From Hyphomicrobiaceae bacterium (GTDB lineage Bacteria > Pseudomonadota > Alphaproteobacteria > Rhizobiales > Hyphomicrobiaceae): a stretch of 5,133 nucleotides of DNA. Made by a program: the position numbers and the translations under genes. Each line of letters opens with the position of its first letter. The stretch's first letter is position 1. Shown piece by piece: positions 4,777 through 5,133 of the stretch. The stretch lies in assembly GCA_021775715.1 (NCBI GenBank), contig JAJFHI010000375.1, positions 1 to 5,133 on the forward strand. The letters run 5' to 3'. The notes below the pieces were generated by a model, which worked only from the letters and a program-made list of their open reading frames with translations, was not told where the DNA came from and made no database searches.

Positions 4777-5133
4777 GTGCAGAACAAACAGTACCAATTG
4801 CGTTCGCAAGAAAGCGAAGATGAGCGTCCACGTTCGCGTGCCCGCAATCTAAGTGCGGCGTCGCTTGCCCGATTTGCAGCATCGTGGCCAGGGTTTCGCG
4901 GTCGGCGGTTGCGGCAGGAATGGCTTAATGGATCAGCGCCACGCCGGCTTGCGGGATACACCGCCTGTGGCCTTCTGCTGGCCTCTGTGGCAACGCGGCA
5001 AGGTCCATGGTCGCTTGGGCATTTCGCAGCCGTCTTGGGTGTGTTTCTTTTCATCTATGCTATGCGCCGGGCATCATGGGTTGCGACTGTTGAGACAAGT
5101 TCTGCCGATGAAGGTGGCTTTGGTCGTTTTACC
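4777..5133 (+). CDS. Putative two-pass membrane protein, N-terminal part (cut by window end)
   Basis: An open frame of 119 codons runs from GTG 4777, directly after an in-frame TAA (4774-4776), to the window edge. The first 57 residues are charged and Arg-rich. Two hydrophobic segments follow (about 58-73, LAGYTACGLLLASVAT, and 80-96, LGHFAAVLGVFLFIYAM), separated by a short loop. PRR before the first and MRR after the second predict both ends in the cytoplasm. A short hairpin in the membrane followed by a cytoplasmic region is the usual N-terminus of PhoR-like sensor histidine kinases, but no PAS or kinase motif is reached here. The start is uncertain: no good ribosome site precedes 4777 (AAAGG at 4757-4761 is too far), and TTG 4798 is an alternative. 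The opposite-strand frame over the same bases is Arg/Cys/Pro-rich and looks like a shadow. Confidence 0.6.
   Translation, partial: MQNKQYQLRSQESEDERPRSRARNLSAASLARFAASWPGFRGRRLRQEWLNGSAPRRLAGYTACGLLLASVATRQGPWSLGHFAAVLGVFLFIYAMRRASWVATVETSSADEGGFGRFT

Noticed and set aside
4635..5054. 139-codon minus-strand frame at the right end
   Set aside because: Arg/Cys/Pro-rich composition is typical of an antisense shadow. The plus strand gives a coherent two-pass membrane protein over the same bases.
1..5133. CRISPR array, insertion sequence, toxin-antitoxin or phage-defence module
   Set aside because: No regularly spaced repeats, no transposase- or integrase-like frame, no IS-type terminal repeats and no recognisable defence domains were seen on either strand.

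Overview
The window looks like a chromosomal segment of a moderate-GC alphaproteobacterium. The main reason is the tight same-strand set of a CnoX-type thioredoxin/TPR protein, a stand-alone LON substrate-binding-domain protein and a Trm112-family protein, an arrangement I associate with alphaproteobacteria. A stand-alone ProX-type tRNA-editing protein and a tRNA-Gly with encoded CCA fit this. Genus cannot be told from the sequence.

Layout, left to right. Bases 1-89 hold the tail of an upstream transcript that ends in a strong intrinsic terminator (56-87). A leader region without a convincing gene (90-373) precedes an orphan ParA-family ATPase (374-1330) with a Pro/Asp-rich C-terminal tail and no ParB next to it. 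A spacer with a T8 run and a composite inverted repeat (1331-1500) leads to tRNA-Gly(GCC) on the minus strand (1501-1575), which has its own recognisable promoter (1611-1639). A YbaK/ProX-family prolyl-tRNA editing protein follows on the plus strand (1824-2357), with an inverted repeat over its stop codon. After a 181-base gap come three closely spaced plus-strand genes: cnoX (2539-3468), the LON-domain protein (3519-4220) and the Trm112-family protein (4251-4466), probably one operon. An AT-rich gap (4467-4776) has no gene. The window ends inside a probable two-pass membrane protein (from about 4777), possibly the N-terminus of a sensor kinase.

How the genes work together: the cnoX-LON-Trm112 cluster points to protein quality control plus methyltransferase support. 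CnoX is a holdase/redox chaperone, the LON domain binds polypeptides in Lon protease, and Trm112 proteins activate methyltransferases. The ProX-like protein and tRNA-Gly both concern translation but have no visible functional link. The ParA gene lies on the 3' side of the tRNA, the side where tRNA-targeted integrative elements normally sit, so it may be accessory. No integrase, transposase or att repeat is visible in the window.

The most notable points are the CnoX active site (Ser-Pro-Gln-Cys in place of Cys-Gly-Pro-Cys), the orphan ParA next to a tRNA, and the three-gene operon with an uncharacterised LON-domain member. I found no CRISPR array, defence system, toxin-antitoxin pair or clearly new multi-gene system.
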